Positions 1-9,146 of a stretch of DNA of 64,000 nt are shown here, piece by piece. Source of the DNA: Halochromatium roseum (GTDB lineage: Bacteria > Pseudomonadota > Gammaproteobacteria > Chromatiales > Chromatiaceae); the NCBI RefSeq assembly GCF_016653315.1, contig NZ_NHSH01000072.1:62001-126000 (forward strand), read 5' to 3'. Under the pieces are notes generated by a model. The model ran no database searches. It saw only the letters and a list, made by a program, of their open reading frames with translations, and was not told the DNA's origin. How positions within the stretch are numbered: position 1 is the first letter of the stretch; each line of letters begins with the position of its first letter. Made by a program: the position numbers and the translations under genes.

Positions 1-84
1 AGCTCGAGGTCGCGAAGATCGGCTCGCAGTGCTCACCCTCAGCGGTACGCTGATGCCCAATGCGGATCGCGCGGGTGGCGAGAT

Positions 85-1602
85 TCATGCGGTGTTGTAG
101 AGCTCGATCACGGTCTCGTCCTGGCGCGACTGGCGCTCTTCCTTGGCGCCGTCGTTGCGAGCGCGCTCCAGCTCTTCGAGGTAGCCCGGGGTCACATCGC
201 CCGTTACATAGACCCCATCGAACACCGAGGTATCGAAGCGGTCGACCAAACTCTTGCCACGCTTTTGTACTGCGTCGATGAGATCATCGAGGTCTTGGAA
301 AAAGAGCCGGTCGGCGCCGAGCGCTTGCTCGATCTCGGCCTCGCTCCGATCATGCGCAATCAGCTCGCTGGCCGAGGGCATATCGATCCCGTAGACGTTC
401 GGATACCGGACCGGCGGCGCGGCAGACGCGAAGTACACCTTACGCGCACCCGCGTCCCGCGCCATCTGGATGATCTGCTGCGAGGTGGTGCCGCGGACGA
501 TCGAGTCATCGACCAGCAGCACGTTCTTCTTGCGAAACTCGAGATCGATCGCGTTCAGCTTCTGCCGCACCGATTTCTTCCGCACCTGCTGGCCCGGCAT
601 GATGAAGGTGCGACCAATGTAGCGATTCTTGATGAAGCCCTCGGCATAGGGCACGCCGAGATGATTGGCCAACTGCAGCGCGGCGGTGCGGCTGGTATCC
701 GGCACCGGAATCACGACGTCGATATCGTGACTGGGCCAGTCCCGTTTGATCTTGCTCGCCAGCTTCTTGCCCATGCGCGAGCGTGCCTTGTGCACCGAGA
801 TGTTGTCGATGATCGAGTCTGGCCGCGCGAAGTAGACGAACTCAAAGATACAAGGCGAGAGCACCGGCTGCGGCGCGCATTGCTTGGTGTGCAGATGACC
901 CTCGACATCGATGAAGACGCACTCACCCGGGGCCACATCGCCGATCAGCTCAAAACCAATGGTATCCAGGGCCACGCTCTCAGAGGCGATGATGTACTCC
1001 TCGCCGGCGTCGGTCTCGCGCTTACCGTAGACGACCGGTCGGATGCCGTGCGGATCTCGGAAGCCGAACACGCCAAAACCGGGGATCATCGCCACCGCTG
1101 CATAGCCACCCCGACAGCGCCGGTGCACGCCCTCAACCGCACGGAAGATGTCTTGCTCGTCGATGCGCAGCTTGTTCTGCAACTGCAGCTCATGCGCGAA
1201 GACGTTGAGCAGGATCTCGGAATCGGACTCGGTATTGATATGCCGGAGATCGTCGACAAAGACGTCACGCTTGAGCTCTTCGGCGTTGGTCAGGTTGCCG
1301 TTGTGCGCCAGCACGATGCCGTAGGGCGAGTTGACGTAGAACGGCTGTGCCTCAGACGAACAAGAGCCGCCAGCGGTCGGATAGCGCACATGGCCAATAC
1401 CCATGTTGCCGCGAAGTCGCAGCATATGCCGGGTGCGGAACACATCGCGCGCCAGCCCCGTGTCTTTGCGCATGTGCAACTTCTTGCTGTCGCTGGTGAC
1501 GATACCGGCGGCATCCTGACCACGATGCTGTAGCACCAGTAAGGCATCGTAGAGGATCTGATTGACAGGCGACTTGCCTACGATGCCAGCTATTCCGCAC
1601 AT
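85..1602 (-). CDS. purF: Amidophosphoribosyltransferase (first step of purine synthesis)
   Basis: Transfers the glutamine amide nitrogen to PRPP to give 5-phosphoribosylamine, the committed step of de novo purine synthesis in the cytoplasm. The protein has 505 residues, the normal family length. It starts MCGIAGIVG, so Cys2 becomes the N-terminal catalytic cysteine of the class II glutamine amidotransferase domain after Met removal. The C-terminal phosphoribosyltransferase domain shows the PRPP loop [14 protein letters not shown] near residue 365. It lies 12 bases downstream of cvpA on the same strand, the arrangement seen in many gammaproteobacteria, and is the last gene of the block inside this window. 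The 84 bases beyond its stop hold no recognisable gene. The identification is secure. Confidence 0.97.
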   Translation of the reverse strand: MCGIAGIVGKSPVNQILYDALLVLQHRGQDAAGIVTSDSKKLHMRKDTGLARDVFRTRHMLRLRGNMGIGHVRYPTAGGSCSSEAQPFYVNSPYGIVLAHNGNLTNAEELKRDVFVDDLRHINTESDSEILLNVFAHELQLQNKLRIDEQDIFRAVEGVHRRCRGGYAAVAMIPGFGVFGFRDPHGIRPVVYGKRETDAGEEYIIASESVALDTIGFELIGDVAPGECVFIDVEGHLHTKQCAPQPVLSPCIFEFVYFARPDSIIDNISVHKARSRMGKKLASKIKRDWPSHDIDVVIPVPDTSRTAALQLANHLGVPYAEGFIKNRYIGRTFIMPGQQVRKKSVRQKLNAIDLEFRKKNVLLVDDSIVRGTTSQQIIQMARDAGARKVYFASAAPPVRYPNVYGIDMPSASELIAHDRSEAEIEQALGADRLFFQDLDDLIDAVQKRGKSLVDRFDTSVFDGVYVTGDVTPGYLEELERARNDGAKEERQSRQDETVIELYNTA

Positions 1603-1614
1603 GGCCTTACTTCC

Positions 1615-2106
1615 TCACAACGCCTTGATGCGCTCGGAGACATCCGGCGGCACCTGCTCCAGCATCCAATCCGCTAGGGTCTTAAATTGATCGAGCAGTT
1701 GCGATTGATCCCACCAAGGATCTTCGGTGACCGGTGTCAGCGAAGCCAAGAAGACCACCAGGGCAACCAGCACCGCGCCCCGCGCAGCGCCAAAGACCAC
1801 GCCAAGCAACCGATCTGTGCCACTCAGCCCCGTCTTATCGACGAGGGTCGCGAGCATATAGCCGAGGATGGCGCCGACGATGAGTACACCGAACACCAGG
1901 ATCAAGACCGCGACCCCGATGCGCACGGACGGCGTCGAGATCCAGGGCGTCAGTTCAAGCGCCACCGGCTCGTAGAACAGCCAGGCCGCCGCCAAGGCAG
2001 CAACCCAGACCGCAAGCGAGATCACCTCGCGCACCAAACCTCTTGCCAGCCCGATCAGCGCCGAAAGCGCGATGATCGCGATGATGACGTAATCAACCCA
2101 GATCAT
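1615..2106 (-). CDS. cvpA: CvpA family membrane protein
   Basis: A 163-residue inner-membrane protein of the CvpA family (colicin V production accessory protein). Hydrophobic segments near residues 5-25, 28-48, 60-85 and 100-125 predict about four membrane spans. In other gammaproteobacteria the family sits directly upstream of purF and has been linked to envelope homeostasis; its biochemical role is not settled. The ATG at 2106 has AGGA seven bases upstream. The short spacing to purF suggests a shared transcript. Confidence 0.93.
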   Translation of the reverse strand: MIWVDYVIIAIIALSALIGLARGLVREVISLAVWVAALAAAWLFYEPVALELTPWISTPSVRIGVAVLILVFGVLIVGAILGYMLATLVDKTGLSGTDRLLGVVFGAARGAVLVALVVFLASLTPVTEDPWWDQSQLLDQFKTLADWMLEQVPPDVSERIKAL

Positions 2107-2300
2107 AGTGAGTCCTGCCTAAGCCTCGTCGAACACTCTCTTGAACAAGCGTAGATCGAATGCCTGGCAGCCTCGGCCCGTCAGCTTCGACCAGGAAACC
2201 GGCTCGATGCGCCGGCGCAGACCGCAACAGCACAGGCGTCGCAGCACTTAACTTGAATCTCAGGCGATTCATTGTCCGGGGTGGCAACGCGCCATGAGCG

Positions 2301-2969
2301 TTAGGGGTAGCGCTGAACCAATGGCTGACCACCGGTCTCGGCGGCAAGCTGCGTGGCAAGACGGTCCGCCCGAGCACGCTCGATCTCAGGACCAATCCGA
2401 ACCCTGTAATAGCGACGGCCGCTCACATTCGCCTGCTCGACAAAGGCTGGATAGCCCTTGTTGCGCAGTTCGTCTTGGAGGGCCTGGGCCGCTTCCGGCG
2501 AGCCGAGACTCGCGACCTGGATGACCCAGGCGCTGGTGCCAGGGGGCACCGGCTTAGGACCCGCGGCCGCACGGGCGATGGTCTCGCCGCGCCCGTCGTT
2601 GGTATCTGTCACCCTGTTTGACTCGCTCGCACGACGCTCTGCTGGCGACGTGCCGGGCTGAGTCTGGCGATCAGACCGAGATTCGGCCGAGGCGGACTCA
2701 GCATCGAGCGCCGACGGCGGAGGCTCCGGCGTTGGAAGCGGCAACAACACAACGTCAGGATCGGGAAGCTGCGGATCATATCCCGACTCGGCGAAACTCG
2801 AATCGCCATCAGCCACACCATCCAGATCAGGCGCTTCTGGGATGACAATCGGCTCGCCAAGATCATCAGCGCCCCGCTCGACCAGCATCGGCACAAAGAT
2901 CACCGCCAGCGCAACCAATACGGCCGCACCGACCAGACGTCTCTTAGCCGCCTCATCCATCTGCGTCAT
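2301..2969 (-). CDS. SPOR-domain membrane protein (DedD-like)
   Basis: A 222-residue bitopic protein. A short cytoplasmic start (MTQMDEAAKRRLVG) is followed by one membrane helix near residues 12-30, then a long periplasmic linker rich in Pro, Ser, Glu and Asp (about 35-145). The C-terminal SPOR domain (about 148-220) contains WVIQVASLGSPEAAQAL and YYRVRIGPE. SPOR domains bind denuded glycan strands at the division septum. DedD-like proteins occupy this same position between folC and cvpA in other gammaproteobacteria, so a role in cell division is likely. About 195 bases separate it from cvpA, more than the other gaps in the block. Confidence 0.88.
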   Translation of the reverse strand: MTQMDEAAKRRLVGAAVLVALAVIFVPMLVERGADDLGEPIVIPEAPDLDGVADGDSSFAESGYDPQLPDPDVVLLPLPTPEPPPSALDAESASAESRSDRQTQPGTSPAERRASESNRVTDTNDGRGETIARAAAGPKPVPPGTSAWVIQVASLGSPEAAQALQDELRNKGYPAFVEQANVSGRRYYRVRIGPEIERARADRLATQLAAETGGQPLVQRYP

Positions 2970-3004
2970 GCCCCCAGGATATCCGCTCGTTGCACAACAG
3001 ATGA

Positions 3005-4300
3005 TTATACAGTAGCAATGATCGAACTGCGCAGTGCAGCCTCGACCGTCACAAAAGAGCCGAACACCAGGATCAGATCATCTGGCCCCGCTTGCGCTGC
3101 GGCTGCGGCGAGTGCCTGATCGAGATCGGGATGTGCGACATAGCTGGCCGTCGATTCGCTCTTGGCCAAGGCGGCGGTTAAATCCTCTAGGGCCATGCCT
3201 CGATCACTCGCCGAGCGTGCAAGGTGCCAAGCCTCGATCAAAGGCGCAAGCGGCGCGATGACGGCGCTGGCATCCTTATCCGCAAGCAATGAGAGCACCG
3301 CAAGACGTCGCCCAGCACAGGGATAACGGGCGAGATTCTCGGCCAAGGTCAGTGCCGCTTGATCATTATGCGCGACATCGAGAATCCAAGTCGGCCGCCC
3401 TGGTCGTACGGTGAAGCGACCATCGAGCTTGACCCGCAACAGTCCCTGGCGAATCGCCGCCAGATTGACGGGGAGCCGATCGCTGAGCTGCTCCATCGCG
3501 CAGAGCGCTGCAGCAGCATTGTCTAACTGGTGGCGCCCCCGCAAGGCCGGCGCGGGCAAAGCAGCATACCGCTTACCGTTCGCTCCATGCCAGGCCCATT
3601 GTCCAGCCTCTGAGGACCAGTCGAACTCCTGCCCAAGCTGCATCGGCAGCGCGCCGATCTCCCCTGCACGCTCACGCAAGCGCGCCGGCGCATCGCGCTG
3701 CCCGATCACCGCCGGCTGTCCGGCGCGGAAGATACCAGCCTTTTCAAACGCGATCAGATCGAGGGTATCACCGAGCCAAGCGGTATGGTCAAAACCGATA
3801 CTGGCCACCAGCGCGACATCGGCATCGATGATGTTCACCGCATCCAGACGCCCACCAAGACCAACCTCGAGCAGAGCGATCTCGACCCCAGCCCGCACGA
3901 AGAGGTCCAACGCGGCTAGGGTGCCAAACTCGAAATAGGTCAGCGACGCCTCGGCCCGGACCTGATCGATGCGCGCGAAGGCCGCGCATAGCTCGGCATC
4001 AGTCGCCATCTCGCCGTCGATCCGGACGCGCTCGTTGTACTGCAGCAGATGCGGCGAGGTATAGGCGCCACAGTGGTAGCCGGCCGCCCGATACCAGGCC
4101 TCCAGGTAGGCAACACAGGAGCCCTTGCCGTTGGTACCACCAACGGTGATCACGGCGCATGGCAGGCGGCCCGGACGGAGCTCAGGATGCAACCGCTGCC
4201 AGACCCCACCGATGCGCTCGAGCCTGAGATCGATCCGGCTCGGGTGCAGTGTCTCCTGCCACGCGAGCCAGTCTGCCAAGGTCTGAAAACGCAGGTTCAA
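3005..4300 (-). CDS. folC: Folylpolyglutamate synthase / dihydrofolate synthase
   Basis: Adds glutamate to dihydropteroate and to reduced folates using ATP (folate pathway). The P-loop VGGTNGKGS and the Mur-ligase-like core are clear. The open frame continues to an ATG at 4447, but that adds a 49-residue Ser/Ala/Asp-rich leader that does not look like FolC and has no good ribosome site. Starting at TTG 4300 gives MNLRFQTLADWLAWQ, the typical family start, and 431 residues, close to E. coli FolC (422). An AGAGG lies about 13 bases upstream of it. The start is inferred; the gene identity is firm. It follows accD in the same direction. Confidence 0.93.
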   Translation of the reverse strand: MNLRFQTLADWLAWQETLHPSRIDLRLERIGGVWQRLHPELRPGRLPCAVITVGGTNGKGSCVAYLEAWYRAAGYHCGAYTSPHLLQYNERVRIDGEMATDAELCAAFARIDQVRAEASLTYFEFGTLAALDLFVRAGVEIALLEVGLGGRLDAVNIIDADVALVASIGFDHTAWLGDTLDLIAFEKAGIFRAGQPAVIGQRDAPARLRERAGEIGALPMQLGQEFDWSSEAGQWAWHGANGKRYAALPAPALRGRHQLDNAAAALCAMEQLSDRLPVNLAAIRQGLLRVKLDGRFTVRPGRPTWILDVAHNDQAALTLAENLARYPCAGRRLAVLSLLADKDASAVIAPLAPLIEAWHLARSASDRGMALEDLTAALAKSESTASYVAHPDLDQALAAAAAQAGPDDLILVFGSFVTVEAALRSSIIATV

Positions 4301-4447
4301 AACCGTTGAAACAGCCTCTGTTGACTCAATCAGGCCGGAGCGGCTCGACCCGACACTGCTCAGGTCAGAATCGGCCGGACCAGACGCAGTCTGACCAAAC
4401 TCAGTCGCGCTAGCATCAGCAGGTGCCCAAGGGCTGGCGGCAACCAT

Positions 4448-4477
4448 GTTCAGAGCGGACTTGTTCAGAGCGGACTC
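4448..4477 (-). repeat. 15-base tandem duplication spanning the accD stop
   Basis: Two copies of GTTCAGAGCGGACT(T/C) on the plus strand (4448-4462 and 4463-4477). The accD stop TGA (complement of 4465-4467) lies in the copy at 4463-4477. A second TGA in the same frame lies five codons further in the other copy. Confidence 0.85.
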
Positions 4478-5433
4478 GGCAACAAGGCGCGCGACTCGGT
4501 GACCACCGACTCGTTCGCGCTGTTGCTCTCGACGAGACTTTCATCGAGCAGTGAGCGTCGCATCAGCATCGCGACCAGATTACCAATCCGATCACGCAGC
4601 TCACGTCGGTCACAGATCTGATCCAGCGCCCCATGATCAAGCAGGAATTCACTGCGCTGGAAGCCATCCGGCAGGGTCTCGCGCACCGTCTGCTCGATCA
4701 CCCGTGGACCCGCAAACCCGATCAGCGCGCCCGGCTCGGCGATATTGATATCCCCCAGCATCGCCAGGCTCGCCGAGACACCGCCCATGGTCGGATCGGT
4801 CATCACCGAGATGAAGGGCAGACGTGCCTCGCGCAAACGGCCGAGCGCCGCGCTGGTCTTGGCCATCTGGAACAACGAAAACAGCGACTCCTGCATGCGC
4901 GCGCCGCCGCTCGCCGAGAAGCTGACGAAGGGGGCGTCCTGCTCCAACGCGGCATCGACTCCGCGCACGAAACGCTCGCCAACCACCGAGCCCATCGATC
5001 CACCCATGAAACGGAACTCGAACGCCGCCGCAACGCAGGCCATGCCCTTGAGCCGCCCACGCATGACGATCAGGGCCTCCTTCTCGCCGGTCTGCTTCTG
5101 CGCCTGGCTGAGCCGATCCTTGTACTTCTTCATGTCCTTGAACTTGAGCGGATCAGTCGAGTCCAGCTCGACGCCAACCTCCTCGGCCGATTCCGGATCA
5201 AGGAACTGCTCGAGCCGTTTACGCCCGAGTATCCGATTGTGATGGCCGCACTTGGGGCAGACCTCGAGGTTGCGCTCCAGCTCAGCCCGGTAGAGCACGG
5301 CGTTGCAGCCTGGGCACTTGTCCCAGAGCCCCTCGGGCACCGCCCGCTTGCTAATCGCTTCGGTCCGGATACGACTCGGGATCAGCTTCTCGAACCAGCT
5401 CATCGCTTCACCACGGGCGCTCTTCTCAGCCAT
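4465..5433 (-). CDS. accD: Acetyl-CoA carboxylase carboxyltransferase subunit beta
   Basis: Beta subunit of the carboxyltransferase half of acetyl-CoA carboxylase, which makes malonyl-CoA for fatty acid synthesis together with AccA. A four-cysteine zinc ribbon (CPGC then CPKC) lies near residues 40-65, and the carboxyltransferase core includes [13 protein letters not shown] and [10 protein letters not shown]. Two starts compete. ATG 5433 has GGAGG five bases upstream and overlaps the trpA stop by eight bases, which suits translational coupling. ATG 5403 ([11 protein letters not shown]) matches the usual family start but has only a weak ribosome site. I list the coupled start (322 residues). 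The stop codon lies in a 15-base tandem duplication described separately. Confidence 0.94.
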   Translation of the reverse strand: MAEKSARGEAMSWFEKLIPSRIRTEAISKRAVPEGLWDKCPGCNAVLYRAELERNLEVCPKCGHHNRILGRKRLEQFLDPESAEEVGVELDSTDPLKFKDMKKYKDRLSQAQKQTGEKEALIVMRGRLKGMACVAAAFEFRFMGGSMGSVVGERFVRGVDAALEQDAPFVSFSASGGARMQESLFSLFQMAKTSAALGRLREARLPFISVMTDPTMGGVSASLAMLGDINIAEPGALIGFAGPRVIEQTVRETLPDGFQRSEFLLDHGALDQICDRRELRDRIGNLVAMLMRRSLLDESLVESNSANESVVTESRALLPSPL

Positions 5434-6259
5434 GCTGGCCTCCGTCGTTGGTCTGGTCGATCGCGACCCGCAGCTCGCTGAGGAAGTCGCCAATCACGGC
5501 CGGAATCCGCTCCGCCTGCCCTTCCTGCGCAAGCGCCTCGATGCGGCCGACGATGGCGCTGCCAACGATCACCGCATCGGCGACCTGCGCCACCTGCGCC
5601 GCTGTCGCGGCATCCCTGATCCCGAAGCCGACCCCAACCGGCAGTTCGATGCGTGCGCGAATTGCGTCCAACTTGGATTTGACCTCGTCGACATCGAGAT
5701 GACCGGCGCCGGTCACCCCTTTGACCGAGACATAGTAGACAAAACCAGAGGCCACCTCAGCGATCGCCTCGATACGCGCCGCATCAGAGGTCGGCGCCAG
5801 CAGGTAGACCAGGTCGAGCCCCTGCGCCTTGATCGCGTCGACCAGCTGATGACTCTCTTCCGGCGGCACATCGACGATCAGCGCGCCGTCCATACCGGCC
5901 TCGCTTGCCGCCTCAGCGAAGGCCGCATTGCCCATCACCTCAATCGGGTTCAGATAGCCCATCAGGACCACCGGCGTCTGATCATCGGTCTCGCGGAAGC
6001 GGCGCACGATGCCCAGCACATCGCGCAAGGAGACCCCCTGCGCCAAGGCCCGCTCGGTCGCCCGTTGAATCACCGGCCCATCGGCAATCGGATCAGAGAA
6101 CGGCACCCCAAGCTCGATCAGATCGGCGCCAGCAGCGACCATCCGATGCATCAGCTCCAGGGTCAGCGCGGGCGTTGGATCACCGCCGGTGATGAACGGG
6201 ATCAACGCGGTGCGGCCCTCGCCGCGCAGGCGCTCGAACAGGGTCTGGATGCGGCTCAT
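5426..6259 (-). CDS. trpA: Tryptophan synthase alpha chain
   Basis: Cleaves indole-3-glycerol phosphate to indole and glyceraldehyde 3-phosphate; indole is channelled to the beta subunit. The protein has 277 residues (family about 268). The catalytic glutamate and aspartate sit in [17 protein letters not shown], and the phosphate-binding glycine-rich stretch follows near residues 210-235. The start overlaps the trpB stop by four bases, so the two subunits are very likely translationally coupled. Confidence 0.97.
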   Translation of the reverse strand: MSRIQTLFERLRGEGRTALIPFITGGDPTPALTLELMHRMVAAGADLIELGVPFSDPIADGPVIQRATERALAQGVSLRDVLGIVRRFRETDDQTPVVLMGYLNPIEVMGNAAFAEAASEAGMDGALIVDVPPEESHQLVDAIKAQGLDLVYLLAPTSDAARIEAIAEVASGFVYYVSVKGVTGAGHLDVDEVKSKLDAIRARIELPVGVGFGIRDAATAAQVAQVADAVIVGSAIVGRIEALAQEGQAERIPAVIGDFLSELRVAIDQTNDGGQHG

Positions 6260-7506
6260 AGCTGCAGCCCCTCCATGCGCGCGACGGTCTGCATGTCCTT
6301 ATCGCCTCGGCCCGAGAGATTGATCAGGATGCTTTGATCCTTGCGCATGGTTGGCGCCAGCTTGGCCGCATAGGCCAGCGCATGGCTGGTCTCGAGCGCA
6401 GGGATGATGCCCTCGGTGCGAGTCAGGCCATGAAAGGCCGCGAGCGCCTCGTCATCCGTCACCGCGACATAGCTCGCCCGGCCAGTATCCTTGAGCCAAG
6501 CGTGCTCGGGACCAACGCCCGGGTAATCGAGCCCAGCGGAGACCGAATGCGTCTCTTGGATCTGGCCGTTTGCGTCCTCCATCAGATAGGTCCGATTGCC
6601 ATGCAGCACACCCGGCGTGCCGGCACAGAGCGGCGCCGCATGACGGCCCGTATCAAGCCCATCGCCGGCGGCCTCGACGCCGATCATCGCAACCTCAGTG
6701 TCCCCAATGAACGGATGGAACAGCCCGATCGCGTTCGAGCCACCGCCAACGCAGGCCATCACCACGTCCGGCAGTCGCCCGCTCTGCTCGATCATCTGCC
6801 CCCGCGCCTCGCGGCCGATCACCGATTGGAAGTCGCGCACCATCGCCGGATAGGGGTGCGGGCCCGCAACGGTGCCGATGATATAGAAGGTGTTATCGAC
6901 GTTGGTGACCCAATCGCGCATCGCCTCGTTCAGCGCGTCCTTGAGCGTGCGGGTGCCGGACTTGACCGCGACCACCTCGGCGCCAAGCAGACGCATGCGG
7001 TAGACATTAGCCTCCTGGCGCGCGACATCGACCTCGCCCATGTAGACCACGCATTCCAGCCCGAGCCGAGCCGCGACCGTCGCGCTGGCAACGCCGTGTT
7101 GGCCTGCCCCGGTCTCGGCGATGATGCGGGTCTTGCCCATGCGCCGTGCCAGCAACGCCTGGCCGATGGTGTTGTTGACCTTGTGCGCGCCGGTGTGATT
7201 GAGGTCTTCGCGCTTCAGGAAGAGTTGTGCGCCACCCAACTCGCGACTCCAACGCTCGGCATGGTAGACCGGCGACGGGCGCCCAACGTAGTCACGCAGG
7301 TCGGCGTCCAACTCACGCAGGAAGTCCGGATCACCGAGATAGCGCTCGTAGGCCTGACGCAGCTCGGTCAGCGGATGCATCAGCGTCTCGGGCACGAACA
7401 TCCCGCCGTAGGGGCCGAAATGGCCACGGGCATCCGGCCACTGATAAGGCTCAGCCGCCATCATCGGCGGCTTACCGAGTCCGAGATCATCCGCTCTGGT
7501 CGCCAT
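6256..7506 (-). CDS. trpB: Tryptophan synthase beta chain
   Basis: PLP enzyme that condenses indole with serine to give tryptophan. The PLP lysine is in [10 protein letters not shown] and the phosphate-binding glycines in [10 protein letters not shown]. The frame opens at GTG 7515, but ATG 7506 has AAAGG eight bases upstream and gives MATRADDLG (416 residues), so I prefer it. The gene starts about 20 bases inside the 3' end of trpF, so trpF, trpB and trpA form one tightly overlapped unit. Confidence 0.96.
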   Translation of the reverse strand: MATRADDLGLGKPPMMAAEPYQWPDARGHFGPYGGMFVPETLMHPLTELRQAYERYLGDPDFLRELDADLRDYVGRPSPVYHAERWSRELGGAQLFLKREDLNHTGAHKVNNTIGQALLARRMGKTRIIAETGAGQHGVASATVAARLGLECVVYMGEVDVARQEANVYRMRLLGAEVVAVKSGTRTLKDALNEAMRDWVTNVDNTFYIIGTVAGPHPYPAMVRDFQSVIGREARGQMIEQSGRLPDVVMACVGGGSNAIGLFHPFIGDTEVAMIGVEAAGDGLDTGRHAAPLCAGTPGVLHGNRTYLMEDANGQIQETHSVSAGLDYPGVGPEHAWLKDTGRASYVAVTDDEALAAFHGLTRTEGIIPALETSHALAYAAKLAPTMRKDQSILINLSGRGDKDMQTVARMEGLQL

Positions 7507-8116
7507 CACGTACACCTTTCATAAAGTCAGTCATCTTGTCTGGGTCTTTGACGCCCTTCGCCCGCTCGATCCCGCCGCTCACATCGACGGCATAAGGGCG
7601 TAGTTGGCGAATCGCATCAGCGACGTTCGCCGCCGACAGCCCGCCGGCAAGGATCATGCGCTGCGCCTGCTGGGCCGGCACCAGATCCCAGTCGAAACGG
7701 CGGCCGGTGCCACCGGCGAGGGCCGGGTCATAGGTATCGAGCAGCAGCGCGGTCGCGCCAGCGTAGCGCTGCGCTTCGGCCTCGAGATCAACGCCGGCAC
7801 GCACGGCGACCGACTTGATCCAAGGCCGACCAAAGCTGCGGCAATAGTCCGCCGGCTCCTTGCCATGGAACTGCAGCGCGCCGAGCGGAACCCGTTCGAG
7901 CACGGCCCGAACACGATCGGCTTCGGCATCAACGAACAGTCCAACCGCGGTCACAAAGGCCGGCACGGCGGCAACCAAGGCAGCCGCCTGCTCCGCATCC
8001 ACAGCACGCGGGCTGGCCGAATGAAAGACCAGCCCAACCGCATCGACCCCGAGCGCGACGGCCGCATCGACATCCGCAAGCCGGGTGAGACCACAGAACT
8101 TGACCCGCGTTCGCAT
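7487..8116 (-). CDS. trpF: Phosphoribosylanthranilate isomerase
   Basis: Isomerises N-(5-phosphoribosyl)anthranilate to the enol-ribulose form in tryptophan synthesis. This 209-residue single-domain TIM barrel has the family start VKFCGLTR, with the catalytic cysteine, and the C-terminal phosphate-binding VDVSGGIE. It is a stand-alone enzyme rather than a fusion with TrpC. Its 3' end overlaps the start of trpB. The 35-base gap to truA upstream suggests co-transcription. Confidence 0.96.
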   Translation of the reverse strand: MRTRVKFCGLTRLADVDAAVALGVDAVGLVFHSASPRAVDAEQAAALVAAVPAFVTAVGLFVDAEADRVRAVLERVPLGALQFHGKEPADYCRSFGRPWIKSVAVRAGVDLEAEAQRYAGATALLLDTYDPALAGGTGRRFDWDLVPAQQAQRMILAGGLSAANVADAIRQLRPYAVDVSGGIERAKGVKDPDKMTDFMKGVRDGDQSG

Positions 8117-8151
8117 CGAGCGCGCCGCTCCCCATCATCAGAAACCGCGCA

Positions 8152-9018
8152 TTAGATCACAGCCAGGCCATGCTCGTCTGGCCCGCCATCGCCTGGTCTG
8201 CCGTCATCCGGGCTCAAATCCTCCAGGTCGCGCGGCAGTCCATAGGCGGCCGGATAGTCGACGCCGACTAGATACAAGCCATGTGCGGGCGCAGTAACGC
8301 CGCCGCGCGCGCGATCCTTCTGCGCCAGTAGCTCAGCAGCCCAGCTGGCGGGCCGATCCCGACGCCCAATCGCCAGCAGCACGCCAACCAGATTCCGCAC
8401 CATGTGATGCAGGAAGCCATCGGCGCCGACGCGCAGCTCGAGCAGTTCGCCACGCTCGATCAGATCGAGAGAGTGCAAGGTGCGCACCGGGCTCTTCGCT
8501 TGACAGGCCAGCGCGCGATAGCTGGTGAAATCATGTCGCCCGATCAGCGCCGCGGCCGCCTCACGCATGGGCTCGACCGCCAACGACCGATGGGTCCAGA
8601 GTGCGCGTCGATGCCAGAGCGCCGAGCGCACCGGCCGACGCAGAATCAAGTAGCGATAATGCCGTGCCACGGCCGAGAAACGGGCGTGAAAATCGGCCCC
8701 GACCGGGCGCGCCCAGCGCACCGCGACATCGTCGGGCAGGTTCGCGTTGACGCCCAGGGTCCAGGCGCGTTCTGGGCGCTCGACCGGGGGCTCGAAATGC
8801 ACGACCTGCCCGGTCGCATGAACGCCCGCATCGGTGCGACCCGCACAGTGGACTCGGATCGGTTGATCAGCAACCTGTGCAAGCGCCTGTTCCAACACCT
8901 GCTGCACACTGAGCGCGTGATGCTGAAACTGCCAACCGCAATACTGCGTGCCGAGATATTCGACGCCAAGCGCGATTCGCGGTGTCGTGCTGACGGCATC
9001 GGCAGGGCTCATCATCAT
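8152..9018 (-). CDS. truA: tRNA pseudouridine(38-40) synthase
   Basis: Converts uridines 38-40 of the tRNA anticodon stem to pseudouridine. The catalytic aspartate lies in CAGRTDAGVHATGQV and the N-terminal motif is VEYLGTQYCGWQ. The 288 residues include a C-terminal tail of about 20 residues rich in Asp, Gly and Pro (DLSPDDGRPGDGGPDEHG) beyond the usual family end. TruA stands beside trpF and fimV, as in Pseudomonas. The start has two neighbouring ATG codons; the first is used here. Confidence 0.95.
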   Translation of the reverse strand: MMMSPADAVSTTPRIALGVEYLGTQYCGWQFQHHALSVQQVLEQALAQVADQPIRVHCAGRTDAGVHATGQVVHFEPPVERPERAWTLGVNANLPDDVAVRWARPVGADFHARFSAVARHYRYLILRRPVRSALWHRRALWTHRSLAVEPMREAAAALIGRHDFTSYRALACQAKSPVRTLHSLDLIERGELLELRVGADGFLHHMVRNLVGVLLAIGRRDRPASWAAELLAQKDRARGGVTAPAHGLYLVGVDYPAAYGLPRDLEDLSPDDGRPGDGGPDEHGLAVI

Positions 9019-9126
9019 GCCTTATATTATCCTTATCTCTCATGGCCAATCGTCGCCGAATCATGGGGTTAGCGTGAAACCAGCGCTTCATCGTCCAGGG
9101 TGGGGACGCGCCCTGTCCCTTAGTGG

Positions 9127-9142
9127 CTGTCCAGATGGACAG
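9127..9142. other. Perfect hairpin just after fimV
   Basis: CTGTCC-AGAT-GGACAG, a six-base perfect stem with a four-base loop, four bases beyond the fimV stop. On the minus strand no T-run follows, so it is not a standard intrinsic terminator. It may protect the 3' end or separate fimV from truA. Confidence 0.35.
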
Positions 9143-9146
9143 TTTC

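Noticed and set aside
265-1533. Long plus-strand frame (422 codons) opposite purF
   Set aside because: Antisense shadow of a well-conserved gene; Arg/His/Asp-rich composition and no family features.
2093-2395. 100-codon minus-strand frame between cvpA and the SPOR gene
   Set aside because: Overlaps both neighbours, is Arg/Pro/Leu-rich and has no ribosome site.
4633-7524. Long plus-strand frames opposite accD, trpA and trpB
   Set aside because: All mirror high-GC codon bias of the genes on the other strand; no ribosome sites or recognisable motifs.
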